A DNA stretch of 64,000 bases from Arthrobacter sp. StoSoilB19. GTDB taxonomy: Bacteria > Actinomycetota > Actinomycetes > Actinomycetales > Micrococcaceae. The notes below the pieces were generated by a model. It ran no database searches. It had not been told where the DNA came from and saw only the letters and a program-made list of their open reading frames with translations. Position 1 is the first letter of the stretch. Every line of letters starts with the position of its first letter. The stretch is taken from NCBI RefSeq assembly GCF_019977275.1, contig NZ_AP024650.1:3720001-3784000 (forward strand), read 5' to 3'. Positions 24,092-32,574 of this stretch are shown here, piece by piece. The position numbers and the translations under genes are program-made.

Positions 24092-25945
24092 TCCCGGGAC
24101 GGGAAAGCCCGGTTCCGGCAGGGGAGCCGGGCTCTCGCAGCTTGCACGTCTCTCAACCTGGATGAACTGGCTCCCCTGTACTCCCGGTTCAGGGGTGTTG
24201 TCGTCTTCATACTCCGTAGCGTCCGCGAGGCGGCGCCCCGCAATGTACCCAAAGGTCAGCGCGGGGCCCAGGTTGATTCCGCCAGCCGGGTAGTGCCCAC
24301 CCATGACCGAGGCCTGGTCGTTGCCCGCAACGTAAAGGCCGCTGATGGGCTGGCCCTGCGTATCCAGGACCCGTGCGTGATGATCGGCTGCGAGTCCGGC
24401 AAAGGTACCGAAGGATCCGGGGACAATTTTCACTGCGTAGAAGGGACCCTTTTCCAGGGGACGCAGTGAAGGGTTGGGGGTGTTTCCGGGGTCGCCGCCG
24501 TACCTGTTGAACTCGGTCTCTCCGCGGTTGAAGTCGGGGTCAATGCCCAGGCGGGCATTGGCGTTGAAGGCTGACACTGTGGCCGTGAGCCCTTGTGGAT
24601 CAATCCCGCATGCTGCCGCCAGTTCCTCGAGGGTGTTGCCCTTCTTGAGGTAGCCGGACCGTATGTACGGGAAGAGAGGCACCGGCAGGGGTTTCGCCAT
24701 GCCCAGGGGGAACTTCCGCACGAACGCGGCATCGGCGATTTGCCACGCCTCTACGGGCTCACCCTCGGGGGTCGCATTGAGCAGGCCTTCAACGTAGTCG
24801 TAGTAGCCGTTTGCCTCGTTGACGAACCGCTTGCCATCCCGGCGGACTCCGATGCTGCCCGGCTTGGCACGGTCCATGATGTGCGGAAACGTACCGGTCC
24901 GTCCGTTCCGGTACGGGACCAGCGACACCGGGCACCATGCAGCGGGCGACGCGACATCGGTCTCGAAGCGTGCCCCAATGGCCTGGGCCATGGTGATGCC
25001 GTCCCCGGTGGTTTCCTTCGGTGCCAGTGTCCAATGCTCCCGGCCCGTGGGGTTCCCGGGGAACAGCGCCTTGCGCCGGGAGATGTCATTGGGGAAGCCG
25101 CCTGCGGCCAGGACGACGCCGCGGGAGGCATTGATCTGCAGCTCACCTTGCGGGGAACTTACGACGGCGCCCGTCACCGTGCCGGAACCGTCGGTAAGCA
25201 GGTGCTTGGCCGGGGTGGAGACGCGGATTTCCACCCCCAGGACATCTGCCGACTTCAGCAGGCGCCCGGTGAGGGCCGTGCCGTTGACAAGCTGCATGTT
25301 CCGGCGGTGTGTGAGGAGGTCCAGGAGGTGGAAGCCCACCCGCCAACCTGCATGGACGATGCCCCTGATGTTGCCCCGGGAGGCGGAGAGGAACTTGGTC
25401 AGGTCAGGACCCGCCATGATCCCCATTCCAAGGAACGAGGTTTCGTAGAGCTGGTGGCGCATCTTGGCGCGCAGCTCTGGCTTGATCCGGCGGGCGTTCA
25501 TTGGCTTGGGCCCCACTGAGCGGTGGCCGGCGCCCGCGCCCGGGGTGTTGCCGTAGATGTCCTTGATCTTGGTTCCCGGCACGAACTGGAGGCTTGTCTT
25601 GTTCTGGAAGAAGCCAACCATGTGCGGGACCGCTTCCAGAAAGGCCTCTACCCGCTCCTCCTGATAGTTCCGGCCGAGACAGTGGCGCAGGTACGTACGG
25701 AACAGTTCCCGGTCCTCGGCGACGCCGTCGGCCTTGGCCAATGGATTTCCCGGCGTCCAGGCCCACCCGCCGGACCATGATGTGGCCCCGCCGCAGACCT
25801 CGGCTTTTTCCACCACAATGACCTTTAAGCCGTGGTAGGCAGCCGTGACGGCGGCGGACAGTCCGCCGGCCCCGGAGCCGACCACCAGGACGTCGCAGTC
25901 TATCGTCGGCAGGGCAGATGAAGGTGTTGTTGATGATGCAGTCAT
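24056..25945 (-). CDS. FAD-dependent oxidoreductase, KstD/fumarate reductase flavoprotein family
   Basis: The 629-residue product has an N-terminal FAD site (VLVVGSGAGGLSAAVTAA, about 19-36; VVEKAEVCGGATSWSGGWAW) and the C-terminal family motif GLYVAGNDQASVMGGHYPAGGINLGPALTFGYIAGRRLA. Relatives include 3-ketosteroid delta1-dehydrogenases and fumarate reductases; in this operon a ring desaturation or alpha,beta-dehydrogenation is plausible. The last 50 or so residues (YEDDNTPEPGV to the end) go beyond the normal family end and are encoded across the terminator hairpin and the 3' end of the convergent pectinesterase gene, suggesting a shifted or extended C-terminus. It is last in the operon. 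Confidence 0.85.
   Translation of the reverse strand: MTASSTTPSSALPTIDCDVLVVGSGAGGLSAAVTAAYHGLKVIVVEKAEVCGGATSWSGGWAWTPGNPLAKADGVAEDRELFRTYLRHCLGRNYQEERVEAFLEAVPHMVGFFQNKTSLQFVPGTKIKDIYGNTPGAGAGHRSVGPKPMNARRIKPELRAKMRHQLYETSFLGMGIMAGPDLTKFLSASRGNIRGIVHAGWRVGFHLLDLLTHRRNMQLVNGTALTGRLLKSADVLGVEIRVSTPAKHLLTDGSGTVTGAVVSSPQGELQINASRGVVLAAGGFPNDISRRKALFPGNPTGREHWTLAPKETTGDGITMAQAIGARFETDVASPAAWCPVSLVPYRNGRTGTFPHIMDRAKPGSIGVRRDGKRFVNEANGYYDYVEGLLNATPEGEPVEAWQIADAAFVRKFPLGMAKPLPVPLFPYIRSGYLKKGNTLEELAAACGIDPQGLTATVSAFNANARLGIDPDFNRGETEFNRYGGDPGNTPNPSLRPLEKGPFYAVKIVPGSFGTFAGLAADHHARVLDTQGQPISGLYVAGNDQASVMGGHYPAGGINLGPALTFGYIAGRRLADATEYEDDNTPEPGVQGSQFIQVERRASCESPAPLPEPGFPVPGLNGRHHAAIRP
24106..24133 (+). 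terminator. Hairpin after the pectin operon
   Basis: AGCCCGG (24106-24112) pairs with CCGGGCT (24127-24133), 15 nt after the pectinesterase stop. It lies inside the apparent C-terminal coding part of the convergent oxidoreductase, which speaks against that tail being functional. Confidence 0.55.
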
Positions 25946-25957
25946 TTCGGTGCTTTC

Positions 25958-26797
25958 TTAATGGAAGAAGGTATCGGAGTCCAGGCGCGGCGGCGCGCCT
26001 GTCTCCAGGGCGTCGATGGCCTCAAGCTGTTCCGGTGCCAGGGCAAAGCCGAAAACGTCCAGGTTCTCGCGCTGGCGTTGGCCGTCCGCGGACTTCGGCA
26101 CCGCCACCCGGCCGTGCTGGACATGCCAGCGCAGGACAATTTGGGCGGGGGTTTTGCCGAGCTGCCGCGCCGGTCCGGTCACCGCAGGATGGCCGAGGAA
26201 CTTACCGTTGCGGCCCAACGGGCTGTAGGCGGCAGTGACTATCCCGTGCCGACGGTGCCAGGCCAGTTGCGCCGGCTGGCCGTGCTCGGGGTCCACCTGG
26301 ACCTGGTTCAGCGGGACGGCAAGGCCTGCGTCCTGAACGAGCCGTAGATGCGCCGGCTTGAAGTTGGAGACGCCCCAGGCCCTGATGGAGCCGTCATTGA
26401 CAAGTTCCTGCAGTCCTTCGCAGGCTTCGACGAACCTCCCCTGGGTTGGGTTGGGCCAGTGAACCAGGAACAAGTCCAGGTAGTCGACGCGGAGCCGCTT
26501 TACAGCCTCGCCGAAGGCATCACGCACTCCGCTGCGGCTGTGCCACCGGCTGTTGAATTTGCTGGTGAGGAAAAGGTCTCCGCGCCCGATACCGCTGCGG
26601 CGGATCCCCTCCCCCACGGCTTCTTCGTTGCCGTAGTTCTCGGCCGTATCGATATGCCGGTAGCCGTTGCCGATGGCCTGCTGCACCGCCGCTGCGGCGC
26701 CCTCACCAGTCAAGGGCCATGTTCCCAGGCCGACGAGCGGAATGCGCACACCCGGCGTAAGCTCCGCCGTCGTGATCTCGCTTGTGGTGGCGCTCAT
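25958..26797 (-). CDS. Aldo/keto reductase
   Basis: A TIM-barrel NADPH-dependent reductase of 279 residues. Motifs: GLGTWPLTG, GYRHIDTAENYGNEEAVGEGI with the catalytic Asp and Tyr, LFLVHWPNP with the catalytic His, and VAVPKSADGQRQRENLDVF for NADPH binding. The catalytic Lys lies in LFLTSKFNS. It overlaps the upstream TIM-barrel gene by ATGA. Substrate probably a carbonyl intermediate of this operon. Confidence 0.92.
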   Translation of the reverse strand: MSATTSEITTAELTPGVRIPLVGLGTWPLTGEGAAAAVQQAIGNGYRHIDTAENYGNEEAVGEGIRRSGIGRGDLFLTSKFNSRWHSRSGVRDAFGEAVKRLRVDYLDLFLVHWPNPTQGRFVEACEGLQELVNDGSIRAWGVSNFKPAHLRLVQDAGLAVPLNQVQVDPEHGQPAQLAWHRRHGIVTAAYSPLGRNGKFLGHPAVTGPARQLGKTPAQIVLRWHVQHGRVAVPKSADGQRQRENLDVFGFALAPEQLEAIDALETGAPPRLDSDTFFH

Positions 26798-27663
26798 GTC
26801 GCGGCCACCGCGCGGACAGAGCTGTTCGGCTGCCTGCTGCCGGCCTGCGCCAGCACAGTGTCAACGCCTGCCTTGAGCCTGCGTGCCCAGCCGAGCTCGC
26901 CAAATTCCGCCACGCGCCGGTCCGAGGGCACCTCCGCACTGACCGGAAGTCCGGGCGGCACCGCGGCAACCGCCTCCGCAAGGCCGAACCCGCCCTCGCC
27001 GGGAATCCCGCGCTCAGACCGCGACTCTACGACCAGCGCCTCACGGCTGACCGGCTGTGCTGCCGGCCCGTCGCACAACTGCAGGAGCGGCACGAGGTCC
27101 GCGTTGGCGCGCAGCTCCTTCCACTGGGCGGCCGCGCCCGGACCGCTGCAGCGGTTGAAATGGAGGGTATCCACCACGATCCCGCAGCCCGCCTGTCGTG
27201 CGATGCCCGCTGCATGGGCGATGGAGGCGACCGGCTGGTAGGAGATCGCCTCCAGGGTGGGTGTGATGCCGAAACTTCGACCGTCCTCGGTCATCCGCGC
27301 CAGTGTGTCCGTCAGGCGGGTGCTGTCCGGATCGCCGCCGGCCACCGTCAGGGAACTGGCACCGAGTGCCTGGCCGGCTTCCATCATCCGCAGCCACGCG
27401 TCGCGCTGGTCGCTTCCGTCAAGAAGCAGGAATTCGATGTCCCGTACGCCGACGCCCGTGTCCTGGATCCGGGCCAGCGTTTCGCGCAGCATCGGTGAAC
27501 CGGGCTGCAGCTCGTAACGCCGTTCGGACGGCGTTACGGGCCGGACCCGGACGCCGACGAAATCAAAGCCCGCCCGGGCTGCCACGCCCACAAGTTCAGG
27601 CGGGGCCGTGTTCAGCAGGGACAGCTGTGCCAGGCCGATGGGCCTGTGCGCATTTCCGGTCAT
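26794..27663 (-). CDS. Sugar phosphate isomerase/epimerase-like TIM-barrel protein
   Basis: The 289-residue product belongs to the AP-endonuclease-2-like barrel superfamily: GLAQLSLLNTAPPELVGVAARAGFDFVGVR, VRDIEFLLLDG, LEAISYQPV, CGIVVDTLHFNR, LLQLCDGPA and RGIPGEGGFGL with the Glu/His/Asp metal ligands expected. The superfamily includes sugar epimerases and 3-dehydroshikimate dehydratases (AsbF/QuiC types). Next to a quinate/shikimate dehydrogenase, a dehydratase role is a testable option. It overlaps both neighbours by ATGA. Confidence 0.82.
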   Translation of the reverse strand: MTGNAHRPIGLAQLSLLNTAPPELVGVAARAGFDFVGVRVRPVTPSERRYELQPGSPMLRETLARIQDTGVGVRDIEFLLLDGSDQRDAWLRMMEAGQALGASSLTVAGGDPDSTRLTDTLARMTEDGRSFGITPTLEAISYQPVASIAHAAGIARQAGCGIVVDTLHFNRCSGPGAAAQWKELRANADLVPLLQLCDGPAAQPVSREALVVESRSERGIPGEGGFGLAEAVAAVPPGLPVSAEVPSDRRVAEFGELGWARRLKAGVDTVLAQAGSRQPNSSVRAVAAT

Positions 27664-29726
27664 GACGATGCTCCGTTCAGGCTCAATTCGGTGTTTGCGG
27701 CGGCGCTGGACGCCAGCAGCCCGGCGATCCTCTGCGCTGCGTCATAGCCGCTCTTGACGGCGTTGGAGGCAATGGCCGGGGCCTGGTCCGCCACGGTCCC
27801 GGCCAGCGTCACCGGCACGGTGGCCTGGCGGCCCAGCTCTCCGTCCCGGATCCGCGCCGGGACGGACCCGTCAAGCGGAACCACGGAGCGCGAAACCAGG
27901 AGCGGTCCCGGCGCGTCCAGCCACTCCCCCTCGGGAGCCAGGCCCGGACCGCTGATACGGACCCGGCCGCCGTCGTACTCTTCAATCGTCGAGCCAAGCC
28001 GGATCCGTACCCGTGGGTTGGCCTCAAGCCGGGGCACGGCCAGGATCTTGGCCCTCCGCCCGGATTCCGGCGCGATGGCCGCCTGCGGGCCCACCAGGAG
28101 CACAGCCGTCCCCCTGTGGGCCAAAGTGTCAGCGACGCTCATGGCGACGGAGTCCGCTCCCCAGATGGTCACGGCATCAGGGACTTCACTGTCTGACGGA
28201 CTGGCGCCGAGAACCTCCGGGTGCTTGGCGAGCCACTCGCGGACATCCAGAACGTTGGCGGAGTCTGCCCCGGTGAATCCTGCCGCGGGTCGGAGACCCC
28301 CCGTTGCCAGCACGACGGCGTCTGCTTCCATGCCGCGGACAAGGTCGTCCAGGCGGCCGGTATTCACGTGGACCCCCAGCCGGACATCGATGCCCAGCCG
28401 TGTATTCTCCTCCGCGGACCATTCGGCAAAACGGTGGAAGTCCGGCGTGGACTTCATCCGCTCGGCGAGGGCGAACTGACCGCCCGCGCGGGCGCCGTCG
28501 TCGAGGACGGTCACCTGCGCTCCCGCTTCAGCAAGTTCCCGGGCTGCCGTAAGGCCCGCAGGGCCGGCACCCACCACGACAACGCGGGATCCTTCGCGAA
28601 CGGCAGGTGTGGGAACGGGAACGCGGGAACGTCCCACGGCCGGGTTAACGGTGCAGGTCACCTGGCCGAGCCCCAGGTTGTCGATGCAGACGTTGCAGGC
28701 GATGCAGGGACGGTAGCGGCCGCCCTGGAGGACGCCGCCGACGAAAGCCGGGTCGGCGTGGATGGCGCGGGCAAGGCTGACGAAATCGCAGGTTTCCTCC
28801 CGGAGTACTTCTTCGATGATGGCCGGGGAGTTCAGGCGCCCCGCCATCCCAAGGGGCAGGCCGAACTGTCGGTACGCCTTGGCGTAGTCAGCGAGGATTC
28901 CAGGCTTCCATTCGCCGGATTGCACAATCCATTCGCCGGCTTCATAGCTGCCGGCGGAGAGGTCCAGGAAGTCCAGGTGCTCCAGGTGGGCCCTGGCGAT
29001 GATGGCCACCTGCTGCTCGGCGGTGATGCCGTCCGCTGGACCTTCAACAACTGACACCCTCATGCCCACAATGGTGTCCGGGACAGCCGCCCGCACTGCA
29101 TCGATGACCAGGTTCATGAAACGTTCCGGGGCGGCGAATTCATCCGTGCGGTGGTTGGAAATGGGCGACATGAACTGATGGATCAGGTAGCCGTGGGCGC
29201 CGTGGATGTTGATGACGTCGAACCCTGCTTGGACCGCCCGGCGGGCGGCGTGGGCGTAGGCTTCCGCCAGGTCGTGGCACTCTTCCACAGTGAGTTCACG
29301 CGGAACCTCGCCGCCGGCCACCTCGCACGCCACCGGTGAGGGCGCCACGTTCCGGAGACCGGACACGGCGGCCTGGGCGGTGCGCCCACCATGGTTGAGT
29401 TCGACGGCGGCCAGCGCGCCTTCCGCGTGCAGGGCGTCCGTGAGTCTGCGCAAACCCGGGATCATGGCATCACTGTGCAGGCCCAGCTGGTGGGTGCGGC
29501 CCTTGCCGTCGGCGCGGACATACGTGGCCTCGGTGGTGACCATCCCCAGCCCGGCCTTGGCGCGGGTCACCAGATAGTCGATGTACTGCTCGGTGATCCG
29601 GCCGTCGGCGGTTCCGTAATTGCGTTCCATGGGAGCGGAGGCGAGGCGGTTACGGAGAGTTTTTGGGGTGCGGCCGTTGCGGCCCAGGGTGAGCGGACGG
29701 GCGGCGTGGCGTGTGTTGGATTCCAT
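27660..29726 (-). CDS. NADH:flavin oxidoreductase with 4Fe-4S and FAD domains (TMADH/dienoyl-CoA reductase type)
   Basis: The 688-residue product has an old-yellow-enzyme barrel (about 10-335: RNRLASAPMERNYGT, NHGGRTAQ, INIHGAHGYLIHQFMSP), a 4Fe-4S site with Cys341, Cys344, Cys347 and Cys358 (C-x2-C-x2-C-x10-C, closer to trimethylamine dehydrogenase than to FadH), and a C-terminal FAD/NAD domain with VVVGAGPAGLTAAREL (about 385). It would reduce or oxidise an activated C=C or C-N bond with electrons shuttled through Fe-S. The substrate is unknown. It is coupled to the TIM-barrel gene by ATGA and follows the Gfo gene by 8 nt. Confidence 0.9.
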   Translation of the reverse strand: MESNTRHAARPLTLGRNGRTPKTLRNRLASAPMERNYGTADGRITEQYIDYLVTRAKAGLGMVTTEATYVRADGKGRTHQLGLHSDAMIPGLRRLTDALHAEGALAAVELNHGGRTAQAAVSGLRNVAPSPVACEVAGGEVPRELTVEECHDLAEAYAHAARRAVQAGFDVINIHGAHGYLIHQFMSPISNHRTDEFAAPERFMNLVIDAVRAAVPDTIVGMRVSVVEGPADGITAEQQVAIIARAHLEHLDFLDLSAGSYEAGEWIVQSGEWKPGILADYAKAYRQFGLPLGMAGRLNSPAIIEEVLREETCDFVSLARAIHADPAFVGGVLQGGRYRPCIACNVCIDNLGLGQVTCTVNPAVGRSRVPVPTPAVREGSRVVVVGAGPAGLTAARELAEAGAQVTVLDDGARAGGQFALAERMKSTPDFHRFAEWSAEENTRLGIDVRLGVHVNTGRLDDLVRGMEADAVVLATGGLRPAAGFTGADSANVLDVREWLAKHPEVLGASPSDSEVPDAVTIWGADSVAMSVADTLAHRGTAVLLVGPQAAIAPESGRRAKILAVPRLEANPRVRIRLGSTIEEYDGGRVRISGPGLAPEGEWLDAPGPLLVSRSVVPLDGSVPARIRDGELGRQATVPVTLAGTVADQAPAIASNAVKSGYDAAQRIAGLLASSAAANTELSLNGASS

Positions 29727-29734
29727 GACGTTCC

Positions 29735-30859
29735 TTAGCCTGCAACCCGAACACGGGGCAGGGTATCTGACGGCAGTTGGGTGAAGTGGACGGATTTGCC
29801 GGTACGGGACGATTCGTAAACCGCCAGCAGGATCCGCAGGGCCTTCGTGGCGTCCCGGCCTGTGATGGCCGGTTCGCCTCCTTCACGGACGGCCTGGACA
29901 AAATCCTTGACCTGGGAGGTGTGGTGGGGGATGAGTTGGCCATTGATCCTTTCCAGGGGAACGTTCCCCTGCATTCCTTCCGGGTAGGCAGGCTCGGTGC
30001 TGACCGTCCCGGATACTGCCCACAGGTCCACCCGCCCGTCGCTGCCTTCCGGGAATTCGGTGAGGGACGCGGAGGCACCGGTCTCCCCCGTGATCCTGAC
30101 CTGCACGCCAAGGCTCGGGGACACCGCCGTCGACGCTTCAAGGGTGGCCATGGCACCGGAGGTGAAGGTAATGACGGCCGTCGCTGAGTCCTCCACTTCG
30201 ATGTGCCCGCCGTGCTTGTAGGTGGTGATCTTCCCGTAGACCTCTGCCACATCTCCCATGAACCACTGCAGCAGGTCGATGTAATGGATGGCCTGGGTCA
30301 TCAGGACGCCGCCGCCGTCGTTGGCCCACGTTCCGCGCCAGGCATCCCGGGAGTAGTACTCCGGTTCGCGGTACAACATCACCGAGCATTGGCCCATGAT
30401 GGGCCGGCCCAGCGTGCCGTCGTCAATCGCTGCACGGATGCGCTGCGCGGCAGGCCAGAACCGGCGTTGGAAGAGGACGCCCAACTTCACACCGGCATCC
30501 CCGCAGGCCTTCACCATCCGCTCAGCCGATGCCAGCTCAATGGCGATGGGCTTTTCGCAAAGAACATGGACCCCTGCCGCAGCGGCCTGCAACACCACAT
30601 CCTCATGGGTGGGGTGCGGCGTGCAGACGGAGATGATATCCAGGCCCAGGTCCAGGAGCTCCCGGACGGTGTTCACTGCCGCCGGGATCCCCCACGCCCC
30701 GGCAGTGCCACGCGCACGGTCCAGGTCGATGTCGCAGACCCCGGCGATGGTGACGTGGTCAAGGGCGCGAAAGGCCTCCAGGTGGTTGCGGGAGATTGCG
30801 CCGCATCCTGCGATTCCAATCCGGAGAGGGCGGGCGGTGGGAGGTGGTGCGGTGTTCAT
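29735..30859 (-). CDS. Gfo/Idh/MocA family oxidoreductase
   Basis: The 374-residue product has an N-terminal Rossmann fold (LRIGIAGCGAISRNHLEAF, about 11-30), the cofactor motif CEKPIA (about 99-104) and a C-terminal substrate domain with GGVLMTQAIHYIDLLQWFMG. The family oxidises or reduces sugars, inositols and related polyols with NAD(P). In this operon a cyclic polyol is a reasonable substrate class. A 66-nt gap with a small GGCCGG/CCGGCC hairpin (30909-30926) separates it from the SDR gene upstream. Confidence 0.9.
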   Translation of the reverse strand: MNTAPPPTARPLRIGIAGCGAISRNHLEAFRALDHVTIAGVCDIDLDRARGTAGAWGIPAAVNTVRELLDLGLDIISVCTPHPTHEDVVLQAAAAGVHVLCEKPIAIELASAERMVKACGDAGVKLGVLFQRRFWPAAQRIRAAIDDGTLGRPIMGQCSVMLYREPEYYSRDAWRGTWANDGGGVLMTQAIHYIDLLQWFMGDVAEVYGKITTYKHGGHIEVEDSATAVITFTSGAMATLEASTAVSPSLGVQVRITGETGASASLTEFPEGSDGRVDLWAVSGTVSTEPAYPEGMQGNVPLERINGQLIPHHTSQVKDFVQAVREGGEPAITGRDATKALRILLAVYESSRTGKSVHFTQLPSDTLPRVRVAG

Positions 30860-30925
30860 CGACTGGTGCCGTCTTTCTGGTGCGGTGGGAAAGTGTGTGG
30901 GTCCGGGCGGCCGGCTGGTTCCGGC

Positions 30926-31666
30926 CTAGTAGGTGGCGCGGCCGCCGGACAGGTCGAAAACGAAGCCAGTGGTGTAGGAGGCCGCCGGCGAAATGATGAA
31001 TTGGATGAGCGAGGCCGCCTCGGCGGGCGTGCCGAACCTGCCCATCGGGATTTTGGCGGCCTGGGCTGCCTGTTGTTCTTGCGGAACTTCGGCGAAGAGC
31101 GGGGTTACAACGTTGCCCGGGGCGAGGGCGTTGACGGTGACCCCTGACAGCGCAAACTCCTTGGCGAGGGACTTGACCAGGCCCAGGATCCCGGCTTTGC
31201 TGGCGGAGTAGGCGGCCATGTTGGCCACGCCTTCCTTCCCGGCTGTCGAGGAAATGTGGAGTAGCCGGCCGTAGCCTGCTTCTGCCATTCGCGGCAGGAC
31301 GGCCCGGGAGACGATGAACGCCCCGGTCAGGTTGATCCTGATGATGCGTTCGAAGTCTTCCACGGACATGTCCGCCGCAGGGGACACGGGACCCAGGATG
31401 CCGGCGCAGTTCACCACCGCGTCGAGCCCTCCCATGTCCTCCGTTGCGGCGGACACGGCCGCAGCAACGGACTTTGGGTTGGTGACGTCCATGGCCAGTG
31501 ACGAGGTCCCGGCTTCTCCGGGCCAGGTGGCCGAGGGCAGGTCGGCGCCGACCACCGCCGCCCCGGACGCCCGAAGGCATGACGCCGTCGCACGCCCGAT
31601 GCCGCTGGCTGCCCCGACCACCAGGCAGCGGGACCCGGTGATGGTGGCCGGTGCCTGGCGTGTCAT
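30926..31666 (-). CDS. Short-chain dehydrogenase/reductase
   Basis: A classical SDR of 246 residues: cofactor loop VVGAASGIGRATA (about 16-28), NCAGILG, the active site Ser in LLHISSTAG and YSASKAG with catalytic Tyr and Lys, then the C-terminal FDLSGGRATY. The acidic residue in GADLPS after beta2 suggests NAD preference. It overlaps the shikimate dehydrogenase gene by ATGA. Confidence 0.92.
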   Translation of the reverse strand: MTRQAPATITGSRCLVVGAASGIGRATASCLRASGAAVVGADLPSATWPGEAGTSSLAMDVTNPKSVAAAVSAATEDMGGLDAVVNCAGILGPVSPAADMSVEDFERIIRINLTGAFIVSRAVLPRMAEAGYGRLLHISSTAGKEGVANMAAYSASKAGILGLVKSLAKEFALSGVTVNALAPGNVVTPLFAEVPQEQQAAQAAKIPMGRFGTPAEAASLIQFIISPAASYTTGFVFDLSGGRATY

Positions 31667-32574
31667 CGGCTAACCGCCCGTCGGAAGTTGGCAAGCATGC
31701 GGTCAGCGTCTGCGGGAATCCCGGTGAAGAGTTCGAAGGCGGCGGCTGCCTGGCCAACCACCATGCGGCCGCCGTCAAGTACAGCGCAGCCCTTGCCACG
31801 CGCTGCCCTGATCAATTGGGTTTCGAGCGGCCGGTAGACCACGTCCGCCACCCACAGGCCGGGGTGGATGAGGTCCGGATCCACCGGTGTACCGGGGTGG
31901 CCTGTCATGCCGATGGGCGTGGAGTTCACCAGCCCGTCGGCCTCCCGGAGGCTTCCGGCGATGGCATCCGTCCCGCTCACTGACAGCTGGCTGCCCGGGA
32001 AGTGCCGGGCGAGCCTGGCGGCGAGATCTTCGGCCCTTGCCGGTTCAATATCAGCAATGACCAGGTTCCTGGTTCCGGCGCTGAGCAGCCCGAAGGCCAC
32101 TGCCGCACCGGCTCCCCCGGCACCGATCTGAACCACCGAGCCGGTCGTTGCGGTCGGAAGGCCAGCCCGGAGACCGCCGATGAAGCCCACGTGGTCCGTG
32201 TTGTGGCCCACCGCCCTTCCGTTGTGGAAAGTGACGGTGTTGACGGCACCGAGGATCCGGGCTTCGGGTGAGAGTTCGTCGAGGCCGTCCTGCACCAGTT
32301 GTTTGCTCGGATGGGTGATGTTCAGGCCGTCGAATCCGAGGTCTGCTGCGCGCCGCACCAGTGCCGCGGACCGCTCTGCGGGTTCTCCGATGACGTCCAG
32401 ATCGATGACTCGGTACGTGTAGGAAAGGCCCAGGCTATCGGCTTCCGCTTCATGCAGGGCCGGGGTCAGTGAGCCGCCGATCCCCGATCCGAGCAGTCCG
32501 ACGACAAACCGGTGGCCGGTATCGGCTTCACGTGGTTGGAATGACCACAGGCCAGGCAGCGCGAGCTGGCTCAT
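31663..32574 (-). CDS. aroE: Quinate/shikimate dehydrogenase, catabolic QsuD/AroE type
   Basis: The 303-residue product follows the corynebacterial QsuD quinate/shikimate dehydrogenase: VGLLGSGIGGSLTPALHEAE, FDGLNITHPSKQLV with the catalytic Lys, LGAVNTVTFHNGRAVGHNTDHVGF with the Asn and Asp, VVQIGAGGAGAAVAFGLL as the NAD loop, VNSTPIGM and GGRMVVGQAAAAFELFTG. It interconverts quinate or shikimate with 3-dehydroquinate or 3-dehydroshikimate. Its place in a transporter-led catabolic operon argues for degradation rather than aromatic amino acid synthesis. It overlaps its neighbours by ATGA on both sides. Confidence 0.9.
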   Translation of the reverse strand: MSQLALPGLWSFQPREADTGHRFVVGLLGSGIGGSLTPALHEAEADSLGLSYTYRVIDLDVIGEPAERSAALVRRAADLGFDGLNITHPSKQLVQDGLDELSPEARILGAVNTVTFHNGRAVGHNTDHVGFIGGLRAGLPTATTGSVVQIGAGGAGAAVAFGLLSAGTRNLVIADIEPARAEDLAARLARHFPGSQLSVSGTDAIAGSLREADGLVNSTPIGMTGHPGTPVDPDLIHPGLWVADVVYRPLETQLIRAARGKGCAVLDGGRMVVGQAAAAFELFTGIPADADRMLANFRRAVSR

